Origin: Lachnospiraceae bacterium EP-SM-12S-S03
GTDB taxonomy: Bacteria; Bacillota; Clostridia; Lachnospirales; Lachnospiraceae
Direction: 5' to 3'
NCBI GenBank assembly: GCA_020540725.1
Contig: JAJBSL010000006.1
Location: 72,060-136,059 of the forward strand
Length of the DNA stretch: 64,000 bases
Under the pieces are notes generated by a model. That model ran no database searches. It was not told where the DNA came from and worked only from the letters and a program-made list of their open reading frames with translations. Shown one piece after another: positions 17,572 to 25,570 of the stretch. Every line of letters begins with the position of its first letter. The stretch's first letter is position 1. A program made the translations under genes and the position numbers.

Positions 17572-17593
17572 TCGCTGTGTGTACATTTCAATA

Positions 17594-18349
17594 CTATTTG
17601 ATTCCGCTTGCAATCCATACACTGACTACAAAAAGTGTTACTAGATGTGCCGGATAAAATATATAAAAGAAATACTTCATTTTCATGCCACGTTTCCCAT
17701 TATAGAAATAAATTAATACTAAAGAACATACTGCCGTCAAAAAATATGGATCAATCAGACCTTTTAAAGAAAACTCCATGCCACATATATACATAAGCAA
17801 AATCGCAGCAACATATCGATACACAGATTTGTTTCTAAAAATATAAAATATGACGATCAAACATATTCCGTAATATCCGCCATCTAATTTACAGATATAT
17901 GCTATAAAAGCACCAATTCCTACAATTGCAAAACATAGTGCCACATTTTTACAATTGTTTTTTATCACTGCAAGGACAAGTACTCCAAGCAACAGTGTAA
18001 ACAAAACATTTTGCTGACTAAGGCTAAATATTTTTCCTCCAAAAGCCAGATCATAAATCGGTTCTGAAAGAATTGCAAACATCCCCAGGTGAAGCAAATA
18101 CTTTTTCAAACTATGAGTATGTAAAAATCCTTCTACCACCAAAAAGCAAAAAACAGGAAACGCAATCCTACCTAGAATATGGCAAATTTCTATTGCTGAT
18201 AACAGTAATTTAAACTGTTTGTCTGTAAACATAGAATACGGAGCATTCAAAGCAAGACCATTTTTCAATATAATCTGACCAAAATGATCGGTCAGCATGC
18301 TTATAACCGCTAATATTTTAAGTGTACTTCCTGTAAATATTTTGTTCAT
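17594..18349 (-). CDS. TraX-family membrane protein
   Basis: 251 residues, almost entirely hydrophobic, with about eight membrane helices. The start TGSTLKILAVISMLTDHFGQ is characteristic of the TraX family, and FPVFCFLVVEGFLHT follows near residue 60. F-plasmid TraX acetylates pilin, but chromosomal homologues in Firmicutes are widespread and probably act as membrane acyltransferases on unknown substrates; they do not imply conjugation. The ribosome site is weak and the gene starts 23 bases after the XRE regulator stop, so translation may be coupled. Confidence 0.85.
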   Translation of the reverse strand: MNKIFTGSTLKILAVISMLTDHFGQIILKNGLALNAPYSMFTDKQFKLLLSAIEICHILGRIAFPVFCFLVVEGFLHTHSLKKYLLHLGMFAILSEPIYDLAFGGKIFSLSQQNVLFTLLLGVLVLAVIKNNCKNVALCFAIVGIGAFIAYICKLDGGYYGICLIVIFYIFRNKSVYRYVAAILLMYICGMEFSLKGLIDPYFLTAVCSLVLIYFYNGKRGMKMKYFFYIFYPAHLVTLFVVSVWIASGIK

Positions 18350-18372
18350 AACTTTATTGACTGAGATTAGCC

Positions 18373-19020
18373 TTAATTATTTACCTCAATACAGTATTCA
18401 AGACTTACAACGTCTTCTGTGTAATCATCAGCCGTGATTTGAATGATATATGATCCCTTATCAAAATGTAATGTTTGGGAATCTTCCAATTCTTGTCCAT
18501 CCAATTGGTAATACACATGCTTACTATCATCAGTAATTATAACATGTAACTTTCCATCATCTGTCAAGGCTTTTACATTTATATCTAACTGATCATTTTT
18601 AGAGAGCGTAAAATATCTGTATCCAATCTTCATCGTAGGTTGCTCCACACCTTTTCCGCGATACGTTTCCTCTTTTTTCATTGTAAAATTTACCGAATCG
18701 TTCGATTGGATTTTCAAGCACACTCCTATACCAATTGCTGTTATCATCAATAGCAACATTACTAACCATAAGAGATATCTCTTTTTCTTCTTTCCTTGAA
18801 AATCATTTTTATCAACCTCACAGCTATCCCTTTTCAATAAATCATCTAGAGAAATCTGAAAATAATCACTAATTTTTACAATCATCTCCAAATCCGGATA
18901 ACTTTTTCCGGTTTCCCAATTAGAAACGGTTTGCCTTGAAATGTGAAAAAGATTCGCAAACTCATCTTGACTTAAATTGTTCTTTTTACGTAAATTGTTA
19001 ATTTGTTCTCCTATATTCAA
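18373..19020 (-). CDS. XRE-family regulator with membrane anchor
   Basis: 215 residues, starting at TTG (19020) preceded by GGAGGAAGGA; no ATG is better placed. Residues 1-65 form a helix-turn-helix domain (NNLRKKNNLSQDEFANLFHI, SRQTVSNWETGKSYPDLE). A membrane segment (about 90-108, YLLWLVMLLLMITAIGIGV) is followed by an outside domain of about 100 residues. This fusion suggests a DNA-binding protein tethered to the membrane that may respond to an external cue. It is transcribed with the TraX-like gene. Confidence 0.85.
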   Translation of the reverse strand: MNIGEQINNLRKKNNLSQDEFANLFHISRQTVSNWETGKSYPDLEMIVKISDYFQISLDDLLKRDSCEVDKNDFQGKKKKRYLLWLVMLLLMITAIGIGVCLKIQSNDSVNFTMKKEETYRGKGVEQPTMKIGYRYFTLSKNDQLDINVKALTDDGKLHVIITDDSKHVYYQLDGQELEDSQTLHFDKGSYIIQITADDYTEDVVSLEYCIEVNN

Positions 19021-19326
19021 TTCAAATCCTTCCTCCTTCCGTATGACATTATGACATTTCAGCCTCTAACCGTCTATCAAACGCCTTTTACATCTTAGTA
19101 AATATTCTGTTCAAAGTGAAAAACAGCTTTGACAAAGGACGATTTGAAGCATTTCCGACCCAGATCATATGCATTTTCATCTCATTTTATCACACTTAGA
19201 TGATTCCTGCCAAACCATTCTGTAACTCACGTTCTGCCTGGTGAATAAATAGATTTCCCACATGATTAAGCTTGTGATTCTCAGATTTTTCTTGTATAAT
19301 GAACGTTGTACAAAGGAGGTACAATT
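19021..19326. other. Divergent intergenic region
   Basis: A 306-base gap between the XRE gene and the GNAT pseudogene. Apart from the promoter at 19272-19300, I see no reading frame, convincing hairpin or repeat here. Confidence 0.5.
19272..19300 (+). promoter_or_regulatory. Sigma-A-type promoter of the GNAT pseudogene
   Basis: TTGTGA (19272-19277), 17 bases and TATAAT (19295-19300), 26 bases before the original ATG. A perfect AAAGGAGG follows, so the gene still has intact expression signals. Confidence 0.7.
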
Positions 19327-19845
19327 ATGGAAAATTTTTAAAATATCACTTATCGTGAACCGGAAATTAGTGATGCAAAGCAGATTGTCGATTTCTACAA
19401 CTATGTAGGTGGCGAAACTTCTTTTTTAAGCTTTGAAAAAGATGAATATCCAATGGATGTTGATGGACAGGTAGAAGATATTCTTGCTACAAAAGCTCAG
19501 CCTGCCAGCATCATGATTCTCGCTCTTGACGGAGATGAGATTGTCGGTATCGGAACAATCCACTCTGGCAATAAGATCAAAGCAAGACATCAGGGTGAAC
19601 TCGGAATCGTTGTTGCACAGAAGTATCAGAAACAAGGAATCGGAAGCGAAATTATCCGTCAACTTATCGAATTCTGTAAAGGAAATGGAATTACTACAAG
19701 AATTCAGCTTGACACACGCGCTGACAATGAATTTGCAGTTCAGCTTTACAAACGTTTTGGTTTTGAAATTGAAGGCTGCCTGAAAAATACAACTTTATTA
19801 AACGGTGTTTACTATGATCTCTATGTAATGGGTCTTATGTTATAA
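19327..19845 (+). pseudogene. GNAT N-acetyltransferase broken by a nonsense codon at position 5
   Basis: The original ATG at 19327 has an excellent ribosome site (AAAGGAGG, 19312-19319), but the fifth codon is TAA (19339-19341), giving MENF and a stop. The same frame then reads on as NITYREPEISDAKQIVDFYN and through to 19845, a full-length acetyltransferase of about 172 residues. The acetyl-CoA-binding motif is intact in VVAQKYQKQGIGSEI, and the C-terminal half has FAVQLYKRFGFEIEGCL. No frameshift is needed to explain it. An internal ATG at 19453 has no ribosome site. It is either a fresh nonsense mutation, a sequencing error or a suppressed stop. Substrate unknown. Confidence 0.8.
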
Positions 19846-19877
19846 TTACCCGCAATTTATGTGATTTTTAATAATAA

Positions 19878-19914
19878 AAAGAACAAGCCATCTCTTTTGG
19901 GGGACTTGTTCTTT
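19878..19914. terminator. Bidirectional terminator between GNAT pseudogene and tatD
   Basis: AAAGAACAAG (19878-19887) pairs with CTTGTTCTTT (19905-19914). A and T runs flank it, so it serves the two convergent genes. Confidence 0.82.
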
Positions 19915-19919
19915 CTATT

Positions 19920-20684
19920 TTATTTTATACAATAAACTTCTTTTGCATTTTTCTCCGTTTGCTCTATTACAGCTTCTTCTCTGATTCCTTTAATTCTCGC
20001 AATTTCTTCTATCACATATGGAAGATTTAAAGAAGAATTGCGCTTCCCTCGATTTGGTGTCGGCGCGAGATACGGACAATCTGTCTCCAGTACAATCTTG
20101 TCGAGAGGAATATCTTCCACAACTTCTTTTAATTTCTTGGCGTTTTTGAACGTAACAACACCACCAACTCCAATATAGAAGCCCATTTTCGTATATTCTC
20201 TTGCCATTTCCTTTGAATAGGAAAAACAATGGATAATCCCTCTAAGTCCTTTCGCATGCTTTTTCATAATCTCCAATGTATCTGCTGCCGCCTCACGACT
20301 ATGAATGATAACCGGAAGATTCAATTCACGAGCTAAATTCAATTGTTCTATGAACCATTTCTTTTGGATATCATGTGATTCGTTATCCCAATAATAGTCT
20401 AAACCAATCTCTCCAACCGCCACAACCTTTTCTTCATAAAATTGTTTCTTTAACCACGAAAAACTTTCTTCATTCAAATCTCCTGTATGGTCCGGGTGCA
20501 CCCCTACGGCCGCATAAATGAATGGATAGGTTTGCGCAAGAGTGACAGAATCCCGGCATCCCCGTAGACTTGCCCCTACATTTATAATCGTACCAATTCC
20601 ACATTCCCTCATACTTGCAAGTAATTCTTCTCTGTCCTCGTTAAACTGCTCATCATCATAATGAGCATGCGTATCAAATATCAT
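19920..20684 (-). CDS. tatD: TatD-family metal-dependent DNase
   Basis: 254 residues from the ATG at 20684, which has GGAGG at normal spacing; a longer frame to 20720 is unlikely. TatD enzymes are TIM-barrel 3'-5' exonucleases or deoxyribonucleases acting on damaged DNA. Metal ligands are visible in FDTHAHYDD (HxH), VGEIGLDYYWD (Glu), PVIIHSRE, RGIIHCFSYS and ETDCPYLAPTPNRGKRN. It lies directly downstream of metG, a very common arrangement in Firmicutes, with a 200-base repeat-rich gap between them. Confidence 0.95.
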   Translation of the reverse strand: MIFDTHAHYDDEQFNEDREELLASMRECGIGTIINVGASLRGCRDSVTLAQTYPFIYAAVGVHPDHTGDLNEESFSWLKKQFYEEKVVAVGEIGLDYYWDNESHDIQKKWFIEQLNLARELNLPVIIHSREAAADTLEIMKKHAKGLRGIIHCFSYSKEMAREYTKMGFYIGVGGVVTFKNAKKLKEVVEDIPLDKIVLETDCPYLAPTPNRGKRNSSLNLPYVIEEIARIKGIREEAVIEQTEKNAKEVYCIK

Positions 20685-20696
20685 TTTTTCCTCCTT

Positions 20697-20890
20697 AATT
20701 AGGGACGTAGTATTTTGCAAGTTTGCTACGTCCCCAATTAACTTTTTCCCTGTCCCTTTTTACAAACTCCCCTGTCCCCCTAGCCTACTTTTATACCATT
20801 TTTCACTACAGGGACACACCTTTTGGCAATTGGGGACATACTAATTCTTCATTCGGGACGTACTCTCTTTACACTTTACTACGTCCCCCA
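20697..20890. repeat. Cluster of GGGACGTA-type palindromic repeats
   Basis: Between metG and tatD, GGGACGTAG (20702-20710) pairs with CTACGTCCC (20726-20734) and is bordered by AATTA/AATT. A second unit has GGGACGTA (20855-20862) and TACGTCCC (20880-20887). Further single GGGAC-like or GTCCC-like words lie between. This has the look of the REP-like palindromes scattered in intergenic regions of many Clostridia. No associated transposase is present in the window. Confidence 0.6.
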
Positions 20891-22798
20891 TTAACAAATT
20901 TCCGCTCCTGCCGGCATTTTTTTCTCCGGTGTCATCAACGCAAGATTGCCATCCGCATCTTCCGCACAGAGGAGCATTCCCTCTGACAGTACGCCTGCCA
21001 GTTTTGCCGGTTTTAAATTCACCAGTACCATTACTTTCTTACCGACCATTTCTTCTGCTGTATAATGTGCCTTAATTCCTGATACAATCTGTTTTACCTG
21101 GCTTCCAACCTTCACCTGTGAACAAAGTAATTTCTTTGACTTTTTCACTTCTTCACAAGCGATGATTTCTCCTACCTGGAACTGCATCTTTCCAAAATCT
21201 TCAAATGTAATTTCTTCTTTCGGTTCGATATCGATCACCGGTTCTTCCTCTTTTTCCAATTCTTCTTCCACCTGTGGATGAAGTTCTGCCACTTTTGCCA
21301 TCACTTCTTCAAGATCCAATCTCTGGAAAAGAATCTCCGGCTTTTCTGTCACTTTTCCATCACCAAGCTGCGAGAAGATCTTTTCTGCTGTTTCCGGCAT
21401 AAATGGTGCGATTGCTTCAGCACCCTTCTTAATACTTTCGATCAAGTTATATAATACTGTTTCGAGACGATCTTTCTTATCCTCTTCTTTTGCAAGCGCC
21501 CAAGGCATTGTCTCATCAATGTATTTGTTGCAGCGTTTGAACAAGTTGAAAATCTCTGTGATCGCATCTGCCACACGGAGATTTTCCATTTTTTCTTCCA
21601 CGATTCCCGGTGTTTTTTCTACAAATGCTTTTAAATCAGCATCTACTTCTTCTGCTGCACCTTTATCAGTTACAACTCCGCCGAAATATTTATTTGTCAT
21701 GGAAATCGTTCTATTTACAAGGTTTCCAAGTGTATTTGCAAGGTCGGAATTCAAACGTTCTACCATAAGTTCCCATGTAATAACACCGTCATTTTCAAAT
21801 GGCATTTCATGAAGTACAAAATAACGCACCGCATCTACACCAAAGAAATCCACCAATTCATCTGCATAGATTACGTTTCCTTTGGATTTACTCATCTTCC
21901 CATCCCCCTGTAATAACCAAGGATGTCCAAAAATTTGTTTTGGTAATGGAAGGTCTAAAGCCATCAGGAAAATCGGCCAATAAATCGTATGGAAGCGAAT
22001 GATATCTTTCCCGATTAAGTGTAAATCTGCCGGCCAGTCTTTTTTGAACTGTTCTGTGCTTTCTCCATCACAATCATAGCCAATACCTGTAATGTAGTTT
22101 GTAAGCGCATCCAGCCATACATAGACAACGTGTTTTGGATCAAAGTCTACCGGAATTCCCCACTTGAAAGAAGTTCTTGATACACAGAGATCCTGAAGGC
22201 CCGGTAATAAGAAGTTGTTCATCATCTCATTTTTACGGGATACCGGCTGAATAAACTCCGGATGTGTGTTGATGTGCTCAATCAGTCTGTCCGCATATTT
22301 ACTCATTTTAAAGAAGTATGCCTCTTCCTTTGCCGGCTGTACCTCACGGCCACAGTCCGGACATTTGCCATCTACAAGCTGCGATTCTGTAAAGAAAGAT
22401 TCGCAAGGCGTACAATACATTCCTTCATAATGTCCTTTGTAAATGTCTCCCTGCTCGTACAGTTTCTTGAAAATCTTCTGTACCTGTTTCTCATGGTAAT
22501 CATCCGTTGTACGGATGAATTTATCATAAGAAGTATTCATTAAATCTGCAATTTCTTTTACCTGTGCTGCCACACCATCCACGAACTCTTTCGGGGAAAC
22601 TCCTGCCTCTGCAGCCTTCAACTCGATTTTCTGGCCGTGTTCATCTGTTCCTGTCTGAAAAAACACATCATATCCCTGACTTCTTTTGTATCTTGCAATC
22701 GCATCTGCAAGTACAAATTCATAAGTGTTACCAATGTGTGGTTTGCCTGATGTGTAGGCAATCGCCGTTGTCATATAAAATTTTTTCTTGTCTGCCAT
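20891..22798 (-). CDS. metG: Methionyl-tRNA synthetase with C-terminal tRNA-binding domain
   Basis: 635 residues from the ATG at 22798 (AAAGGAGAGAG upstream). Class I synthetase that charges tRNA-Met. The HIGH-type motif is GKPHIGNTYE near residue 19 and the KMSKS loop is DGKMSKSKGN near 300. A single zinc knuckle is seen in CTPCESFF...KCPDCG. After an anticodon-binding helical domain and a Glu-rich linker (about 510-535), the last 100 residues form the EMAP/Trbp111-like tRNA-binding domain (FGKMQFQVGEIIACEEV, NLKPAKLAGVLSEGMLL). The gene is preceded by a T-box leader, so it should be induced when charged tRNA-Met runs low. Confidence 0.97.
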   Translation of the reverse strand: MADKKKFYMTTAIAYTSGKPHIGNTYEFVLADAIARYKRSQGYDVFFQTGTDEHGQKIELKAAEAGVSPKEFVDGVAAQVKEIADLMNTSYDKFIRTTDDYHEKQVQKIFKKLYEQGDIYKGHYEGMYCTPCESFFTESQLVDGKCPDCGREVQPAKEEAYFFKMSKYADRLIEHINTHPEFIQPVSRKNEMMNNFLLPGLQDLCVSRTSFKWGIPVDFDPKHVVYVWLDALTNYITGIGYDCDGESTEQFKKDWPADLHLIGKDIIRFHTIYWPIFLMALDLPLPKQIFGHPWLLQGDGKMSKSKGNVIYADELVDFFGVDAVRYFVLHEMPFENDGVITWELMVERLNSDLANTLGNLVNRTISMTNKYFGGVVTDKGAAEEVDADLKAFVEKTPGIVEEKMENLRVADAITEIFNLFKRCNKYIDETMPWALAKEEDKKDRLETVLYNLIESIKKGAEAIAPFMPETAEKIFSQLGDGKVTEKPEILFQRLDLEEVMAKVAELHPQVEEELEKEEEPVIDIEPKEEITFEDFGKMQFQVGEIIACEEVKKSKKLLCSQVKVGSQVKQIVSGIKAHYTAEEMVGKKVMVLVNLKPAKLAGVLSEGMLLCAEDADGNLALMTPEKKMPAGAEIC

Positions 22799-22836
22799 GT
22801 TCTCTCTCCTTTTAAAATAATGGAATTTTAGAAAAA

Positions 22837-22876
22837 GATTATGCATTCGCATAATCTACGCGCGCAAACTGCGCAT
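22837..22876 (-). repeat. Hairpin and CGCGCG/CTGCGCAT repeat in the metG leader
   Basis: GATTATGC (22837-22844) pairs with GCATAATC (22849-22856), followed by ACGCGCGCAAACTGCGCAT. The same order, a GATT-type hairpin followed by CGCGCG and CTGCGCAT, occurs at 5624-5693. It lies between the T-box terminator and the metG start and could be a family of small repeats. Confidence 0.4.
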
Positions 22877-22877
22877 T

Positions 22878-23172
22878 AAAAAACGCCTTCTCTAATCGCT
22901 TAGAGAAGACGAGTATTACCCGTGTTACCACTTCTATTCATCCACACCTCACGGCATGAACCTCTGCGAGTGCTCTTCACACTCTGCCGCTATAAAGGGC
23001 GGACCCATTGCACTTAACCCGAATCCGGTTCGGTGCACCGCTCAGAAGCCATCTTCCATTCTCTTCCACGCTTTCCCTCTCAGCAACAGCCGGAAGATTC
23101 CGGCATCAGGAAATTCTCTGTAAAGCTTTCAAAAATGTACTCTTTTCATCACTGCGTTTTGCCTATAATATG
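22878..23172 (-). promoter_or_regulatory. T-box leader of metG
   Basis: The minus-strand leader, about 295 bases, begins after the promoter at 23179-23207. It contains the T-box core AGAAGTGGTAACACGGGT (near 22932-22915) and ends in a terminator CTTCTCTAA/TTAGAGAAG (22887-22895/22900-22908) with TTTTTT at 22883-22878. Upstream, a long stem I region includes GCTGAGAGGG and GAAGAGAATGGAAGATG, with ATG triplets suitable as a methionine specifier. T-boxes sense uncharged tRNA and prevent termination. The position ahead of metG fits a tRNA-Met T-box. I could not fix which ATG is the specifier. Confidence 0.88.
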
Positions 23173-23178
23173 TTTAAA

Positions 23179-23207
23179 ATCGTATCATAGCAAGAGAAAA
23201 AAGTCAA
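23179..23207 (-). promoter_or_regulatory. Promoter of the metG T-box transcript
   Basis: On the minus strand TTGACT (23207-23202), a 17-base spacer and TACGAT (23184-23179). Confidence 0.7.
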
Positions 23208-23418
23208 GTTATCTCTTTTTCAGCGGTGTGATTGACAATGTAATTCAACTCGAATAAATTACTTGATTAAAACCCGAAATAAAAGATGCCTAAGGCTTAG
23301 ATAACCTTGTGGACAGATTTCCACATAAGAATATAAAATCCATAATAATAGAGTGAGATTTTTCCAATCTCACTCCTTATTCCAATTAAAAATATTCAAC
23401 TTCCAACAATTTATCGTG

Positions 23419-24075
23419 TTAATAAACTGATAATATGATATTTAAGAATGAACTTATATCTCGCTCTAACTCTTGCGCAGCTTTCTCAGCATCATTTTCA
23501 GATAAGTAATCTATAATTTTTAAATGGTTTTCACATCCCATTTTTATAGATTGAACTCCCCATTTTTCCCAATTCCTTTGCACATAAGCTCTTGTTAATA
23601 CACCTATACTTTTTTCTACCAAATTATAACAATACTTATTTCTACTATAGGACAATAACTTTAAATGAAATTTTCCATTATTATACCAATGGTTAAGCAA
23701 AGTCGTATTGGGATCATCTCCGGAGCATTCATTTATAGTAAAGCTTCTTAATTCCTCTATATCCTCTTTTGTCATAACCATTGCTGCTCTCTTCAAACAA
23801 GAAACTTCCACCATAACACGAAATTCTACAATATCCTTAATTTCCTTTTCATCAATCCTAACTACATCATAACCATATCTAGGATGACAAACTAATACCC
23901 CTTCGTTGCATAACTCAATCAAAGCATCTCTAATTGGGGACTTACTAACTCCATATTTTTCGATGAGATTTTTTTCATTTATAATATCACCGGGTTTATA
24001 AATGCCTTCTACTACCTCTTTTAGAATTGAATCGTATATTTCTTTTTTTAATGATGAAGTTTTTTTTCTTTGCAT
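23419..24075 (-). CDS. GntR-family (FadR/FCD subgroup) regulator, likely repressor of the peptide/cysteine island
   Basis: 218 residues from the ATG at 24075 (GGAG nine bases upstream); a longer TTG-started frame to 24108 is possible. The N-terminal winged helix has SILKEVVEGIYKPGDIINEK and KYGVSKSPIRDALIELCNEG. The C-terminal FCD ligand-binding domain shows IVEFRVMVEVSCL, GKFHLKLLSYSRN and CENHLKIIDYL, whose His residues are typical metal ligands. It is the last gene of the dpp-type operon, so it probably regulates itself. The palindrome ACTGATATTATCAGT at 31224 and its near copy at 35828 are the best candidate binding sites. The effector is unknown, perhaps a peptide or cysteine-derived acid. 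Confidence 0.9.
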   Translation of the reverse strand: MQRKKTSSLKKEIYDSILKEVVEGIYKPGDIINEKNLIEKYGVSKSPIRDALIELCNEGVLVCHPRYGYDVVRIDEKEIKDIVEFRVMVEVSCLKRAAMVMTKEDIEELRSFTINECSGDDPNTTLLNHWYNNGKFHLKLLSYSRNKYCYNLVEKSIGVLTRAYVQRNWEKWGVQSIKMGCENHLKIIDYLSENDAEKAAQELERDISSFLNIILSVY

Positions 24076-24122
24076 TTCCTTTCTCTCCACTACCTCTTCT
24101 TTCAACAAAGTATTTTGTTTTA

Positions 24123-25538
24123 TTATAACATATTATCCAATTCTAATATAGCTATAATGTATGTTTTTATTCCTTTCAACAATACATCTACAGCAATACA
24201 TTCATCTGGTTGGTGACCTTGCCCATGTCCCTCTTCAAAAGGATTATCCGCATCCGGTACACCCGGTCCAAAGCCAACTGCACACGGAAGATGTCGTGCA
24301 TAGGTTCCCCCTCCCATAGTATAAGGTTCATAATGCTTTCCTTGAACAAAATCACAGATTTTACCAAGTACTTCGATGTACGGATTATCCAATGGAACAT
24401 ATGCCGGTTCTGAAAGTTCGCTTATTTCCACCTCATACCCTAATTGCTTTGCAATTTCAGAAAATTTACGAATCACTTCATTCCCATCCACAGTAACCGG
24501 ATAACGAACATCAAATAAGATTTGGAGTTCTCCATCTTCAATATTAATCACACTGCCTACACAAGTCAGTTTTCCGGATTCTTTATCTTCATATGCAATC
24601 CCACAACCTTCACCATACGAATTGTATGTCATCTTTTCTATTGAGCGAACAACATCCAATGATTTTCCAACAAGGAGATTACTTTTTGCTAAAGCATTTG
24701 CTAATACATAAATCGCATTAACCGCCCCCTCTGGAAAAGCTGCATGCTTCGAGATCCCAGTAGCTATAACCTTAACATTGTCTTCTTGCACAATACTGAT
24801 ACCCGGCAAGGAGCCCAATACTTTCTCTGCATGTTCAAATTCCACATTGCTAATAACTGCTTCTGCTTTTGCCGGTATGACATTCACTACACTGCCTGCA
24901 CGAAACGAAATTAAGTTTCCCTCGATTTTTTGACTCAATTTTGCTCGCATGAGTCCTTTTTCTCCATAACATACTGGAAAATTTGTATCTACTACCAAAT
25001 TAAAATCTGGAAGTTTTTGCGTTTTGCAAAAATGTTCAATATCTTGCATTCCGGTCTCTTCAGAACAACCATAATAAATCTGCACATCGTTTTTAAGTTC
25101 TATACCGAATTCTTTCAAAAAGCGTAGTGCATATAAAGCGCAAATTCCTGGTCCTTTATTATCTCCTACACCTCGTCCGATTAAAAACCCATCTTTCAAA
25201 GTACATTTTAGCGGTGGATTATGCCATCCTTCTCCTAAAGGCACAACATCAAGATGGGCATACATTCCAATTTTTTTTGCTTCTTTTTTCTTTCCATTTA
25301 CCAGAAGAGTTCCATAATAATAGTCATGATTCTCTATTTGAAAACCATATTCTGAAGCCAAAGAAATCATTTCATCCAAAACATCTCCACAAGGCTTTCC
25401 AAACGGATAGTTATCTTCTTTCTTTCCTGAAATACTTGGTATTTTTACAATACGTTCTAAATCTTCTACAAATGCTTCTTTGTTGCTTTCTATCCATGTG
25501 TCTATTTTTTGAACTAAATTTTCATCAGCTTTATACAT
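24123..25538 (-). CDS. M20-family dipeptidase (PepV/Sapep-like)
   Basis: 471 residues from the ATG at 25538 (AAGGAG at good spacing). A zinc metallopeptidase of the M20A group that cleaves dipeptides in the cytoplasm. Metal and catalytic residues are visible in GMYAHLDVVPLGEGWHNPPL near 94, GRGVGDNKGPG, YGCSEETGMQD (catalytic Glu) and at the end EGHGQGHQPDE. The central lid/dimerisation domain includes a GISKHAAFPEGAVNA segment. It lies 32 bases downstream of the transporter ATPase, which suggests that it digests the imported peptide; Cys-containing dipeptides are the guess from the rest of the island. Confidence 0.9.
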   Translation of the reverse strand: MYKADENLVQKIDTWIESNKEAFVEDLERIVKIPSISGKKEDNYPFGKPCGDVLDEMISLASEYGFQIENHDYYYGTLLVNGKKKEAKKIGMYAHLDVVPLGEGWHNPPLKCTLKDGFLIGRGVGDNKGPGICALYALRFLKEFGIELKNDVQIYYGCSEETGMQDIEHFCKTQKLPDFNLVVDTNFPVCYGEKGLMRAKLSQKIEGNLISFRAGSVVNVIPAKAEAVISNVEFEHAEKVLGSLPGISIVQEDNVKVIATGISKHAAFPEGAVNAIYVLANALAKSNLLVGKSLDVVRSIEKMTYNSYGEGCGIAYEDKESGKLTCVGSVINIEDGELQILFDVRYPVTVDGNEVIRKFSEIAKQLGYEVEISELSEPAYVPLDNPYIEVLGKICDFVQGKHYEPYTMGGGTYARHLPCAVGFGPGVPDADNPFEEGHGQGHQPDECIAVDVLLKGIKTYIIAILELDNML

Positions 25539-25570
25539 ATCGCACTCCTTCTTTTTCAAAAACATGCTAA

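Noticed and set aside
17594..18349. Conjugation module suggested by the TraX-like gene
   Set aside because: TraX-family proteins are common chromosomal genes in Firmicutes and no other transfer gene is nearby.
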